Positions 16,356 through 26,011 of a stretch of DNA of 64,000 bases are shown in pieces. Below the pieces are notes generated by a model. It saw only the letters and a program-made list of their open reading frames with translations. It searched no databases and was not told the origin of the DNA. Position 1 is the stretch's first letter. The number at the start of each line of letters is the position of its first letter. The stretch is from positions 1-64,000 of the forward strand of contig JAFUDQ010000025.1 of assembly GCA_017459075.1 (NCBI GenBank), written 5' to 3'. The translations under genes were made by a program, and so were the position numbers. Source of the DNA: Bacteroidales bacterium (GTDB lineage: Bacteria > Bacteroidota > Bacteroidia > Bacteroidales > UBA932).

Positions 16356-16571
16356 ATAAGAGATACTTTTGCCTTAAGTTCTAAACTATATTGCATATTT
16401 ATCCGCATTTTCCATCTACAAAAGTAATCATTCCTGAAGTTATATGCAATAACATTATGAACAAATTTTTGGTTAATTTTTCGCGGCTTTTGGAGCAAAA
16501 AACTAACCAAAAACTTGAACGGCTGGAATCCCAAACCAAAACGGCTTGAATATCAAAAGATTCGGCTAAAA
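16261..16571. other. Intergenic stretch: leader and promoter of unit 3
   Basis: It contains the untranslated part of the conserved leader (to 16355) and the promoter at 16419-16449. Nothing further was recognised between 16450 and the acyl-CoA ligase stop at 16572. Confidence 0.6.
16419..16449 (-). promoter_or_regulatory. Promoter of surface-protein unit 3
   Basis: Minus strand TTGC, a 19-base spacer and TACTTTTG. It should start RNA near 16412, giving a leader of about 150 bases before the short peptide. Confidence 0.7.
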
Positions 16572-18203
16572 TTATTTGTACAGGAAGCGACGGATGCTCA
16601 TTTTGGGAGTCTTCTCAAAAGGCTCCGTGCGGAGTTCTACTTTGTAAAGCTGGCTGTAAGAGGGGAGCAGCCTGTTGGCAGCAGCGCGGAGTTTTTCCGG
16701 CCAGGCGGCTTTGTCCTCAGGAGCAAGGGCCCTGTAAAAATCGGCATCCGGATAAACCAGAAGCACAATCTTACCATCCCTTTCAACGGCAAGGCACTCC
16801 GCCACACCATCTATATACATGGCTACAGCTTCTATCTCTTCAGGATAAATGTTCTGTCCGCTGGCAGAGAGGAACATATTCTTGATTCGGCCGCGGATGA
16901 ATACATTCCCTTCCTTATCCATTACGCCAAGGTCGCCGGTGCGGAACCATCCGTCTTCCGTAACCGATGCCTCATTCGCCTCCGGATTCTTATAATAGCC
17001 TACGGTAATGTTGTCTCCGCGGGCCTGGATTTCTCCCGGAACATTTACGGGGTCTGACGAATCTATCCTTACATCGTGAACAGGTTTTCCGCAGGAGCCG
17101 GGAACAAAAGCCCTCCAATCTTCATAACAGAGAAGGGGACAGGCCTCGGTCATTCCATAGCCTACGGTATAAGGAAGCTTTATCTTTTTGAAGCATCTTT
17201 CAACCTCCGGATTCAGAGCCGCTCCTCCCATGATAAAACTCTGCACCCTGCCTCCGAAGGAGGTAACAAGCTTATCCCTTATCTTTTTGTAAATCAAATT
17301 GTTGACTCCTGGTATAGAAAGCAGTACTTTCATTACGCCCTTTTCCATTGCAGGCTTCAGGGACTTCTTATAAATCTTCTCCATCACCAGCGGCACGGTA
17401 ACAACCATATACGGTTTTACTTCCGCCATCGCCTTAAGAAGGGTCGATGGTGTCGGTGTCTTGCCAAGGAAGGTGACTGATACGCCGTCTACATTCGGAT
17501 GGATGAATTCAATTGCAAGTCCGTACATGTGTGCGAGCGGCAGCATGGAAACCATCGTATCGTCCGGCGTATTCGGGAAGCGGCGGTTTGAGAAGGCGTC
17601 GATGTCGCTGATGGCTTTATAGGTGAGCATCACGCCCTTCGGATCACTGGTTGTGCCTGATGTATAATTGATTATGGCAACGTCGTCCATATTCCCGGTG
17701 GGGTAGTGGATGTCTCCGGGCCTGAGGCCTTCGGGATATTTGCTGTCGAAGAGTTCTTCCTTTGAATTGTATTCGCGGGCGATGTCATCATCGGCGGAAT
17801 AAAGCAGGGAGAAGTCTTTTACGCAGACGGCAGCTTTAAGTTTCGGAAGCTTCGCAGGCTCCAGATTCTTCCAGATGTCGGCATCGGTAAATAGGAGCAC
17901 GCTGTCTGAATGGTCTGTGATGTTTGTTATGCTTGCGGGGGTGAAGTCTGCCAGAATGGGGACGGTGACTGCTTCGTAAGTATTTGAAGACCAGAATGCT
18001 ATGGCCCACCTTGCGGAGTTCCTGGCGCAGATTGCTATCTTTTCTCCTTTCTTTATGCCGATGCTGCCGAATGCGAGGTGCATTTGTTCCACCAGGGTTG
18101 CTACTCTTGCGTAGTTGTATTTTTCTCCTCCGAAATCACAGAGTGAAGGCCTTTCCCAGCAGTTTCTGGTACTTTCCTCCAATGTTTTCAAATAATGCTT
18201 CAT
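16572..18203 (-). CDS. AMP-binding acyl-CoA ligase (long-chain fatty acid type)
   Basis: About 543 residues from the ATG at 18203 (MKHYLKTLEESTRN). The frame continues to a GTG at 18239, which overlaps the -7 box, so that start is rejected. It has the adenylate-forming signature YTSGTTSDPKGVML, then GYGMTEACPLL, and GWFRTGDLG with GNVFIRGRIKNMFLSASG before the C-terminal domain. The family activates fatty acids with ATP and CoA for lipid synthesis or degradation. It appears single-gene, with its own promoter. Confidence 0.85.
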   Translation of the reverse strand: MKHYLKTLEESTRNCWERPSLCDFGGEKYNYARVATLVEQMHLAFGSIGIKKGEKIAICARNSARWAIAFWSSNTYEAVTVPILADFTPASITNITDHSDSVLLFTDADIWKNLEPAKLPKLKAAVCVKDFSLLYSADDDIAREYNSKEELFDSKYPEGLRPGDIHYPTGNMDDVAIINYTSGTTSDPKGVMLTYKAISDIDAFSNRRFPNTPDDTMVSMLPLAHMYGLAIEFIHPNVDGVSVTFLGKTPTPSTLLKAMAEVKPYMVVTVPLVMEKIYKKSLKPAMEKGVMKVLLSIPGVNNLIYKKIRDKLVTSFGGRVQSFIMGGAALNPEVERCFKKIKLPYTVGYGMTEACPLLCYEDWRAFVPGSCGKPVHDVRIDSSDPVNVPGEIQARGDNITVGYYKNPEANEASVTEDGWFRTGDLGVMDKEGNVFIRGRIKNMFLSASGQNIYPEEIEAVAMYIDGVAECLAVERDGKIVLLVYPDADFYRALAPEDKAAWPEKLRAAANRLLPSYSQLYKVELRTEPFEKTPKMSIRRFLYK

Positions 18204-18238
18204 TTCCCGAATCTTTTTACCCAAATGTTTACAAATCA

Positions 18239-18269
18239 CAAATTTAAAAACATTCTACTAAAAAGACAA
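18239..18269 (-). promoter_or_regulatory. Promoter of the acyl-CoA ligase gene
   Basis: Minus strand TTGT, a 19-base spacer and TAAATTTG; predicted start near 18232, about 29 bases ahead of the ATG. Confidence 0.65.
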
Positions 18270-18290
18270 GTGTGCGTTGGCCTTGCGAAG

Positions 18291-18345
18291 CGAAGGAGCC
18301 AAAGTGTTTTGAAGCGTAAGTTTTCAAAACACTTTGGTCCTTTCG
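18291..18345. repeat. Long inverted repeat between divergent genes
   Basis: Perfect 15-bp arms CCAAAGTGTTTTGAA (18299-18313) and complement (18323-18337), extended outward imperfectly by CGAAGGAG and TCCTTTCG. It lies between the divergent promoters, so a terminator role is not obvious. Confidence 0.65.
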
Positions 18346-18478
18346 CGTGTGGTAATCGAAACATTTAAAAAACAAGTGGCAACCTCATAATAAATTGGTA
18401 TTTTTAACAGAAAACAGAACACCATACACAGATTTTGTGTATCTTAGAGCTGTTTTTAAGAAACACCATATAAGAACC

Positions 18479-20485
18479 ATGTCAGAAGAACATATACACT
18501 GCGGATGCTGCCATCATGACCACCATGAACATCACCATGACCATGAACATCACCATGAACATGAGCATCATCATGAACATCACCATGACCATGAAGAAGG
18601 CAGCCTCAAAAAGCAACTTACCATTATAATAACATCAGCCCTGCTGCTTGCAGCTGCGGTAATTATAGAGAAAAACTGCAACCTTGAAACCTGGCAGATG
18701 TTGCTGGTCTACCTTGTCCCTTACCTTGTCGCCGGATGGGACACCCTTAACGAAGCGGCCGAAGGAATCGCCCACGGAGACGTTTTCAACGAACATTTCC
18801 TGATGACAGTGGCAACCATGGGAGCCCTCTGCATAGGCTTCTTGCCCGGCACCGAAACCCAGTTCCCTGAAGCAGTCTTTGTAATGCTCTTCTTCCAGGT
18901 AGGCGAGCTCTTTGAAGGCTATGCCGAGGGCAAGAGCCGCAGAAGCATCGCCCATCTGATGGATATCAGGCCAGATGCCGCAAATGTACTCCGTGACGGA
19001 AAAATCCTCACCATCGCCCCGGAAGAAGTAAAGATAGGAGAGACCATAATGATTACCGCAGGCGGCAAAATTCCCCTTGACGGAATCATAACAGAAGGCA
19101 CATCATCCCTTAACACGGCAGCCCTGACAGGGGAGAGCCTGCCCAGGGAAGTAACTGTGGGTGATGAAGTTATCTCCGGCTGCATCAACCTCTCCGGTGT
19201 AATTTATGTGCGCACAACCAAGAGCTTCGGAGAAAGCACCGTATCAAAAATCATAGAACTTGTAGAAAACTCCGCCCAGCGCAAATCCCGCAGTGAAGCT
19301 TTCATAACCCGCTTCGCCAGGATTTACACGCCGATAGTGGTTTTCGCAGCCCTTGCCCTGGCCTTTATCCCGCCACTTGTATCAGGCGACTTCGCCGCCA
19401 ACTTCCCCCTGTGGCTTAGCCGGGCACTGATATTCCTTGTAGTTTCCTGCCCCTGCGCCCTTGTTATCAGCGTCCCGCTGACATTCTTCGGCGGAATAGG
19501 AGGAGCCTCAAGGCAGGGAATACTGGTCAAGGGAGGCAATTTCATAGACGCCCTTTCCAAGGTAAAGACCGTAGTCTTTGACAAAACCGGAACCCTTACG
19601 GAAGGGAAATTCACCGTTGAAGCCGTTCATCCGGAGCTTTATGACAAGGAACATATACTTCACCTTGCCGCACACGTAGAGCATTTTTCTACCCATCCTA
19701 TTGGAGCGGCCCTGAGGGACGCCTTCCCGGAAGAAGCTACAGACCAGTGCAAAACAGGTGAATATCAGGAGTTTGCAGGCGAAGGTATCACTGCTGTAAT
19801 TGAAGGTCATAAAGTCTTCGTCGGCAACACAAAACTGATGAGCCGAGCCGGCGTCCAGTGGCACGACTGCCACAGCAAAGGCACAATCATCCATGTTGCA
19901 ATAGACGGCCTGTATGCCGGCCATATCGTCATAAATGATAAAATCAAAGACGACAGCGCAGCTGCCATCACCGGCCTGCATGGCAGCGGAATCCGTAAAA
20001 CCGTCATGCTCACCGGAGACAAGGCCGATGTTGCCGGAGACATCGCCGCCAAGCTTGGCATAAACGATTATTATGCAGAACTTCTTCCTGCCGGCAAAGT
20101 CGCCCATGTAGAAGAGCTGCTCTCCAATGACGAAAACCGCCTTCTGGCCTTTGTGGGCGATGGTATCAATGACGCCCCTGTGCTTTCAAGGGCCGATGTC
20201 GGCATAGCGATGGGGGCCCTGGGCTCCGATGCCGCCATAGAAGCCGCAGACATCGTGCTTATGGACGACAAGCCTTCCAAGATAGCATCGGCAATAAAAA
20301 TTGCACGGCATACGATTCGCATCGCAAAGGAGAATGTATGGTTTGCAATAGCTGTGAAGCTGGCCGTCCTGGTGCTGGCCACAATCGGCCTTGCAACAAT
20401 GTGGATGGCTGTTTTTGCCGATGTCGGCGTGACCGTGCTAGCCGTTCTTAACGCTATGCGCGCATATATAACAAAGGATATATAG
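18479..20485 (+). CDS. P1B-type ATPase, Zn/Cd/Co efflux
   Basis: 668 residues from the ATG at 18479. The open frame begins 28 codons earlier, but the His-rich start typical of these exporters follows this Met. The N-terminus has about 20 histidines within residues 6-40 (clusters such as HDHHEHHHDHEHHHEH) in place of a heavy-metal-associated domain. Catalytic features: CPC at 324-326 (VVSCPCALVIS), phosphorylation site DKTGTLT at 368, STHPIG for the HP locus, GDGINDAPVL for the hinge, and the C-terminal Asp in DVGVTVLAVLNA. This combination marks the ZntA/CadA subgroup. It probably exports zinc from the cytoplasm and is followed two bases later by the GSIII gene. Confidence 0.9.
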   Translation: MSEEHIHCGCCHHDHHEHHHDHEHHHEHEHHHEHHHDHEEGSLKKQLTIIITSALLLAAAVIIEKNCNLETWQMLLVYLVPYLVAGWDTLNEAAEGIAHGDVFNEHFLMTVATMGALCIGFLPGTETQFPEAVFVMLFFQVGELFEGYAEGKSRRSIAHLMDIRPDAANVLRDGKILTIAPEEVKIGETIMITAGGKIPLDGIITEGTSSLNTAALTGESLPREVTVGDEVISGCINLSGVIYVRTTKSFGESTVSKIIELVENSAQRKSRSEAFITRFARIYTPIVVFAALALAFIPPLVSGDFAANFPLWLSRALIFLVVSCPCALVISVPLTFFGGIGGASRQGILVKGGNFIDALSKVKTVVFDKTGTLTEGKFTVEAVHPELYDKEHILHLAAHVEHFSTHPIGAALRDAFPEEATDQCKTGEYQEFAGEGITAVIEGHKVFVGNTKLMSRAGVQWHDCHSKGTIIHVAIDGLYAGHIVINDKIKDDSAAAITGLHGSGIRKTVMLTGDKADVAGDIAAKLGINDYYAELLPAGKVAHVEELLSNDENRLLAFVGDGINDAPVLSRADVGIAMGALGSDAAIEAADIVLMDDKPSKIASAIKIARHTIRIAKENVWFAIAVKLAVLVLATIGLATMWMAVFADVGVTVLAVLNAMRAYITKDI

Positions 20486-20487
20486 AA

Positions 20488-22677
20488 ATGAGTAATTCTT
20501 TCCGTTTTCAGCTGGTGAACAAGGCTTTTACAAAGAAGGCTTTGGACATCACGGCCCCCGAGTGCCCTCCTTCAGAGTACTTCGGGGAGCTTGTCTTTGA
20601 CAGGAAAAAGATGTGCAAATACTTGGATGCCAATACTTTGACGGCTATACTGGATTGCATAGACAATGGTGCACCCCTTGACCGTAAAACCGCTGACGGC
20701 GTTGCTGCCGGAATGAAGAAATGGGCTCTGGAGCACCATGTAACCCACGTTACCCACTGGTTCCAGCCTCTTACGGACGGAACCGCGGAAAAGCATGACT
20801 CACTTATAGAGTACGACGGCAACGGGGGAGTGATAGAGACTTTTGACGGAAAGAGTCTTATTCAGCAGGAACCGGACGCATCTTCCTTCCCCAACGGAGG
20901 AATCAGGGCTACATTCGAGGCCCGTGGTTATACGGCCTGGGATCCGACTTCTCCGGTATTCATTCAGGACGATACCCTTTGTATCCCTACCATATTTATA
21001 TCTTATACAGGAGAGGCCCTGGACTACAAGACCCCGCTTATCAAGTCTATCAAGGCAGTAAGCGAGGCCTCCGTCCCAATCTGTAAACTTTTTGACCCCA
21101 AAGTAACCAAGGTGTATTCCTATCTGGGATGGGAGCAGGAGTATTTTCTTGTAGACGAAGACTTGTACTCTGCAAGGCCTGACCTTATGATAACCGGGCG
21201 TACCCTTATGGGGCACGAATCTTCCAAGAGCCAGCAGCTTAACGACCACTACTTTGGAGCCATTCCCCCGCGCGTAGCCGCTTTCATGAGGGACCTGGAG
21301 ATTGCGGGGCACAAACTTGGAATCCCGGTTAAAACCCGTCATAATGAGGCTGCGCCCAATCAGTTTGAGCTGGCTCCGATTTACGGAGAGGCTAATCTGG
21401 CAAATGACCAGAACCAGATGCTGATGAACCTTATGAACCTGACGGCCCGTAAGCATGGCTTCGTGGCACTTCTGCATGAGAAGCCATTCGCCGGAATAAA
21501 TGGCTCCGGAAAGCATAACAACTGGTCCCTTGGAACGGATACCGGAACACCTCTGCTCGCCCCTGGAAAGGATGCAATGGGCAACCTTCAGTTTATAACC
21601 TTCTTTGTAAACGTGCTCGCAGCTGTTCAGAGGCACAATTCAGTGCTTAAAGGCAGCATCGCCTCCGCTACAAACGCCCACCGCCTTGGCGGCTATGAGG
21701 CGCCTCCGGCAATCGTGTCGGCCTTTCTTGGAAAAACCATGACTCAGGTGCTAAGGCAGCTGCTTACTGTTCCGTCCGACACTCCTATTGAAATAGCCGG
21801 CCGCAAAGGTAAAAAACTTGGAATACTGGAGATTCCGGAGATTTTCATAGACAATACAGACAGGAACAGGACCTCTCCCTTTGCCTTTACCGGCAACAGG
21901 TTCGAGTTCAGGGCCGTTGGCTCAAGCGCTAACTGCGCCGGAGCTGTTACTACGCTTAATGCAGCAGTCGCCCAGCAGCTGGTTTCATTCAAGAAGGCCC
22001 TTGACAAAGAGATAGCGAAGGGAAAGAGCCTTAATGTGGCTGTTATGGATACCCTTAAGCCAATCATCGCCTCTGTAATTGACGTAGTTTGCTTTGACGG
22101 CAACGGATATTCAGAAGAATGGCACCAGGAGGCTGTCAGAAGGGGGCTTGACACAACCACCTCCGTACCTGAAATGATTGCTTCTTTCACATCGGCCCCG
22201 GCCGTAGAAATGTTCACTGAAGCCGGCGTTTATACGGAACCTGAACTGCATGCCCGCAACGAAGTAAAGTGGGTTACATATATCAAGAAGGTGCAGATAG
22301 AGGCCCGCGTGATGGGCAGGATGGCTATAAATCATATAATTCCCGCCGCCCTTGAGTACAAGCAGAGGCTTCTGCAAACAGTGACATCGGCCAAAACAGT
22401 ATTCCCGGAAGATTGGGCATCAGTCTGCAATTCTGAAATTGAGGCAATCAGGGAGATATCGGCCTGTATAAAGGAAATCAGGGAAAAGGTGGATGCAATG
22501 ACGGAGGCCCGTAAGGAGGCAAATGTCATTGACGATGCTTATGAGAGGGCACGCTGCTATAGCAAAATTGCGGACTCCCTTCCGGAAATCCGCAAACCTA
22601 TAGATAAGTTGGAAGAACTCGTAGACAACGACCTCTGGCCGCTGCCCAAATACCGGGAACTTCTCTTTATAGCGTAA
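20488..22677 (+). CDS. glnN: Type III glutamine synthetase
   Basis: A 729-residue protein of the large GSIII class typical of Bacteroidetes. It makes glutamine from glutamate, ammonia and ATP. Class-typical stretches include YLGWEQEYFLVDEDLY, RHNEAAPNQFELAPIYGEAN, GINGSGKHNNWSLGTDTG and RNRTSPFAFTGNRFEFRAVG, the last four supplying the ammonium/glutamate and ATP sites. A C-terminal helical region follows. The gene begins two bases after the zinc ATPase stop, which suggests co-transcription, and its 3' end overlaps nagA (convergent) by 11 bases. It matters here because the nearby CarA and PurF have lost glutaminase residues. Confidence 0.95.
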   Translation: MSNSFRFQLVNKAFTKKALDITAPECPPSEYFGELVFDRKKMCKYLDANTLTAILDCIDNGAPLDRKTADGVAAGMKKWALEHHVTHVTHWFQPLTDGTAEKHDSLIEYDGNGGVIETFDGKSLIQQEPDASSFPNGGIRATFEARGYTAWDPTSPVFIQDDTLCIPTIFISYTGEALDYKTPLIKSIKAVSEASVPICKLFDPKVTKVYSYLGWEQEYFLVDEDLYSARPDLMITGRTLMGHESSKSQQLNDHYFGAIPPRVAAFMRDLEIAGHKLGIPVKTRHNEAAPNQFELAPIYGEANLANDQNQMLMNLMNLTARKHGFVALLHEKPFAGINGSGKHNNWSLGTDTGTPLLAPGKDAMGNLQFITFFVNVLAAVQRHNSVLKGSIASATNAHRLGGYEAPPAIVSAFLGKTMTQVLRQLLTVPSDTPIEIAGRKGKKLGILEIPEIFIDNTDRNRTSPFAFTGNRFEFRAVGSSANCAGAVTTLNAAVAQQLVSFKKALDKEIAKGKSLNVAVMDTLKPIIASVIDVVCFDGNGYSEEWHQEAVRRGLDTTTSVPEMIASFTSAPAVEMFTEAGVYTEPELHARNEVKWVTYIKKVQIEARVMGRMAINHIIPAALEYKQRLLQTVTSAKTVFPEDWASVCNSEIEAIREISACIKEIREKVDAMTEARKEANVIDDAYERARCYSKIADSLPEIRKPIDKLEELVDNDLWPLPKYRELLFIA

Positions 22678-23866
22678 CCGGCTTCAGTGTAAAGCCGCCG
22701 GTGTAAAGCTCTCCGGCGGTATAAACCGCCTTTACGTTGATATTGTCGTCAAATACCACGAAGTCTGCATCCTTGCCTATGCGGATGGAGCCTTTGTGAT
22801 GGGCTTTAACCATCTTGGCAGGGGAGAGGGACATCATTTCAACGGCGTCCGGCAGAGGTACAAGGGCTTCTTTGTACATCACGCGCACAAGGCGGTCTGA
22901 TGTTGCCATGCTGCCTGCAAGGGCGGAGTAGTCAAGAAGTTTGCCTACACCGTCGTCAATTATGGATTTTGCTCCGTGAGGCGGGCGGCCGTTGTAGAAA
23001 ATGGTGCCTTCCGGGAGACCGGCGGTAGAAAGGGCGTCCGTGCATAGAGCAGCCCTGTCAGCACCCTTGAATTTCCATACCATCCGAAGAATCTCCTTCG
23101 GCAGATGCTTTCCGTCTGCAATCATTTCAACTGACAGTCCGTCAAGCAGATAACCGGCTTCTACGGCGCCTGCAACGCGGTAGCATCCAACTTTGAAGCA
23201 GGCAGACATTGCAGAATAGAAGTGGGTCATAAGGGAGAATCCGGCGAACATTGCAGCTTCTACCTGGTCAAATGATGCAGCGGTGTGGGCAACGGAACAA
23301 ACGATTCCCTTGTTTGACAGCATCTTTCCAAGGTCAAGGGCGCCTTCAAGTTCAGGTGCTATGCTCCAGCGGACTATGTCACTGGAATGTGCAAGGATTT
23401 CGGAAGCCCTTTTCAAATCCGGAACAGACAGGTAGTTAGGGTCCTGTCCGCCGCATTTTACGGGATTAAGGAAGGGACCTTCCAGGTGCAGTCCCAGCAG
23501 GGAATAAGCCGGGCTCGTGCTTTTAACCTGCCTGAAAGCGTCAAATACCATGTAAAGGTCTTCGTCGGAACTTGTCAGCGTAGTAGGAATAATGGAGGTT
23601 GTACCATGGGCCAGATGGAAGCGGGCAGCTCCGTCAATAGCCTCAGGGGTACCGTCCATGAAACCGTAGCCTCCGCCGCCATGAACGTGGATATCTACAA
23701 AACCGGGTGACAGATAATTGCCTCCAACGTCAATTGTTTCTACATTTTCTCCCAGCTGGGCAGCGGGAAGAATATCTGTTATAACACCGTCTGTGCAGAC
23801 CACAGCCAAACCTTCCCTTATTTCACCGGGGAAGATTACTTTTCCGTTAACAAAAATCCTTGTCAT
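22667..23866 (-). CDS. nagA: N-acetylglucosamine-6-phosphate deacetylase
   Basis: A 399-residue amidohydrolase. Family motifs are DIHVHGGGGYGFMDG, the metal-binding Glu in HLEGPFLNP, SVAHTAASF and THFYSAM (metal His), and the catalytic Asp in CTDALSTAG. It removes acetate from GlcNAc-6-P in amino-sugar and peptidoglycan recycling. THFYSAM differs from the commoner THLFNAM. It has its own promoter, divergent from the LTA-synthase-like gene. Confidence 0.9.
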   Translation of the reverse strand: MTRIFVNGKVIFPGEIREGLAVVCTDGVITDILPAAQLGENVETIDVGGNYLSPGFVDIHVHGGGGYGFMDGTPEAIDGAARFHLAHGTTSIIPTTLTSSDEDLYMVFDAFRQVKSTSPAYSLLGLHLEGPFLNPVKCGGQDPNYLSVPDLKRASEILAHSSDIVRWSIAPELEGALDLGKMLSNKGIVCSVAHTAASFDQVEAAMFAGFSLMTHFYSAMSACFKVGCYRVAGAVEAGYLLDGLSVEMIADGKHLPKEILRMVWKFKGADRAALCTDALSTAGLPEGTIFYNGRPPHGAKSIIDDGVGKLLDYSALAGSMATSDRLVRVMYKEALVPLPDAVEMMSLSPAKMVKAHHKGSIRIGKDADFVVFDDNINVKAVYTAGELYTGGFTLKPVTL

Positions 23867-23889
23867 GATAATGGTTTTAAAACATCAAA

Positions 23890-23897
23890 CAAATTTA
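23890..23897 (-). promoter_or_regulatory. -7 box of nagA
   Basis: Minus strand TAAATTTG, 23 bases upstream of the nagA start. No good -33 match was seen. Confidence 0.5.
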
Positions 23898-23929
23898 GTC
23901 AAATTATAAGAATCTTCATTACTTTTTCT

Positions 23930-23937
23930 TACTTTTG
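23930..23937 (+). promoter_or_regulatory. -7 box of the LTA-synthase-like gene
   Basis: TACTTTTG, 25 bases upstream of the ATG; the -33 position is weak (TAAG). Confidence 0.5.
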
Positions 23938-23962
23938 CGCACATTTCTAAACTATATAATAT

Positions 23963-26011
23963 ATGGTAAAGGTTAAAGACTGGTTCGCTTTTTTTGCACC
24001 GCGCTTCGTGATTCTCACCCTGATTCTCGGTTTTATCATCCGAATTGCGCTCATTCTTCACCCTATGACGGTTGTGGACTGGGGCTTCTGGGATTGGATT
24101 AAGATAGTGGTATTGGGCTTTCTGAACGATGTTGCCTTTTGCTCCATCGCCCTTGTGCCGGCCTTCATTTTCTATACCTTCCTTAATGACGATAAATACA
24201 AAAAGCCATTCGGATACATTTTCTGGGGGCTTCTGGTGCTGCTTACCTTCTATATTGTCTTCTTCAACGATATTACTGACGAGTACGGTGGCCCGCTTCC
24301 AAGGATAGTAAACGGCGTCCTGTTGTTCCTGACAGCATGCTTTACCATAAAGCTATTCGTACCTAAAGTACGCAAATGGTGGCGCTACATTGCCATTTTC
24401 CTCTTCATGATGCTTTACCTCAGCTGCACCATAACCATCGCCTTCAGTGAAGTTGTGTTCTGGAGCGAGTTCGGAGTAAGGTTCAATTTCATAGCCGTAG
24501 ACTATTTGGTCTACACCAATGAAGTCATCGGCAATATAGTGGAATCTTATCCTATTGTGTGGATGGTACTGGCGATGCTGGCAGTAGCCGGAAGCATTTG
24601 CTGGCTCTTTGTCCGTGGCAAAGATCTCAGGGACTGCGGCATGGAAAGCTGGAAGAAATGGGGCATCAGCCTGGCAGTCATGGTACTCTGCTGCTTCGCA
24701 GGCTACAAATGGCTGCATCATGGATATCGCCACTTCGGAAGCGACAATATGTTTGCCACACAGATTCACCAGAACGGCTGCTGGGATTTCCTGGAGGCAT
24801 TCGTGTCAAACGAACTTGACTACGAGCAGTTCTATGCCATGCTCCCGGAGCAGGAGGCTGAAAGCATCAAGCAGCAGCTCTGCAAGCAGGGAGAGGACGG
24901 AATTCATGAGGTGGCGGACAGCCTTCAGCCAATACTTAAGAACGTAGTCCTTATTACCGTGGAAAGCCTTAGTGCAGACTTCCTTACAAGATATGGAAAC
25001 GAGTCGCAGATTACTCCAAACCTTGATTCCCTTATGGGTAAGAGCCTTGTCTTTGACAATCTGTATGCTACCGGAAACCGTACTGTACGCGGCCTGGAGG
25101 CACTTACCCTGAGCCTTCCACCATCTTCCGGCGAGAGCCTTGTGAAGCGCCCAGAGGCTGATGGCTTCTACTCAATCGGAGACGTCTTCCGCAGCTATGG
25201 GTACAGGACCACCTTCATCTACGGAGGCGACAGCTACTTTGACAATATGGGCAGCTTCTACAGCAAATGCGGGTACGATGTCGCAGACAAGGGAACTTAT
25301 GACAAGGACTCCATCGTCTTTTCAAACATCTGGGGCACTTCCGATGAAGATTCATACCGTGAGGCTATCAAGCGGTTTGATGCTTCCTGGGCTGCCGGAG
25401 AGCATTTCTTCGCCCAGATTATGACGATATCCAACCACCGCCCTTATACGTATCCTGAGAATAGGATTGAATATGACGGCAATCCCATGAGCCGTAAAGC
25501 GGCTGTCAAATACACTGACTGGGCGATAGGGAAGTTTATTGCCGATGCTTCTGGGAAGCCCTGGTTCGGTGAAACCGTCTTCATCGTTATTGCCGACCAC
25601 TGTGCATCCTCCGCAGGAAAAACTTCGCTGCCGATTGACGGATATCACATTCCGGCCCTTATCTACGCTCCCGGTTTCATCCAGCCGCAGTTTGTAGAGA
25701 AGACTTGTTCACAGATTGACGTGATGCCTACGCTTCTGTCCATGCTGCATTTTTCATACAAGTCCCCCTTCTACGGCCAGGATATTTTTGCCGATGACTT
25801 TAGGGAAAGGGCCTTTATGGCGACATATCAGGATTTGGGATACTATGCCGATGGTGTCCTGACGGTGCTTTCACCCGTTCGCAAGGTCCAGCAATTCTCA
25901 GTGACCAGTACGGAGGGCTGGGAACATGAAGAAAAGCCCCTTGAAACTATTCAGGAGGCTCTTCTGCGTGAGGCTCAGGCCTGTTACCAGACCGCCAATA
26001 TGAAATATTAG
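23963..26011 (+). CDS. LTA synthase / MdoB-like phosphoglycerol transferase
   Basis: A 682-residue membrane protein. About five hydrophobic helices fill residues 10-260. A periplasmic sulfatase-type domain then runs from NVVLITVESLSADFLTRYG to the end. The presumed nucleophile Thr lies in TGNRTVRGLEA, and metal-binding residues in IYGGDSYFDNMG and the Asp-His of VIADHCASS. The family moves phosphoglycerol or related head groups onto envelope glycans or lipids, or removes phosphoethanolamine-type groups. The substrate cannot be told from sequence. It converges on the DUF1846 gene with a 4-base overlap. Confidence 0.85.
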   Translation: MVKVKDWFAFFAPRFVILTLILGFIIRIALILHPMTVVDWGFWDWIKIVVLGFLNDVAFCSIALVPAFIFYTFLNDDKYKKPFGYIFWGLLVLLTFYIVFFNDITDEYGGPLPRIVNGVLLFLTACFTIKLFVPKVRKWWRYIAIFLFMMLYLSCTITIAFSEVVFWSEFGVRFNFIAVDYLVYTNEVIGNIVESYPIVWMVLAMLAVAGSICWLFVRGKDLRDCGMESWKKWGISLAVMVLCCFAGYKWLHHGYRHFGSDNMFATQIHQNGCWDFLEAFVSNELDYEQFYAMLPEQEAESIKQQLCKQGEDGIHEVADSLQPILKNVVLITVESLSADFLTRYGNESQITPNLDSLMGKSLVFDNLYATGNRTVRGLEALTLSLPPSSGESLVKRPEADGFYSIGDVFRSYGYRTTFIYGGDSYFDNMGSFYSKCGYDVADKGTYDKDSIVFSNIWGTSDEDSYREAIKRFDASWAAGEHFFAQIMTISNHRPYTYPENRIEYDGNPMSRKAAVKYTDWAIGKFIADASGKPWFGETVFIVIADHCASSAGKTSLPIDGYHIPALIYAPGFIQPQFVEKTCSQIDVMPTLLSMLHFSYKSPFYGQDIFADDFRERAFMATYQDLGYYADGVLTVLSPVRKVQQFSVTSTEGWEHEEKPLETIQEALLREAQACYQTANMKY

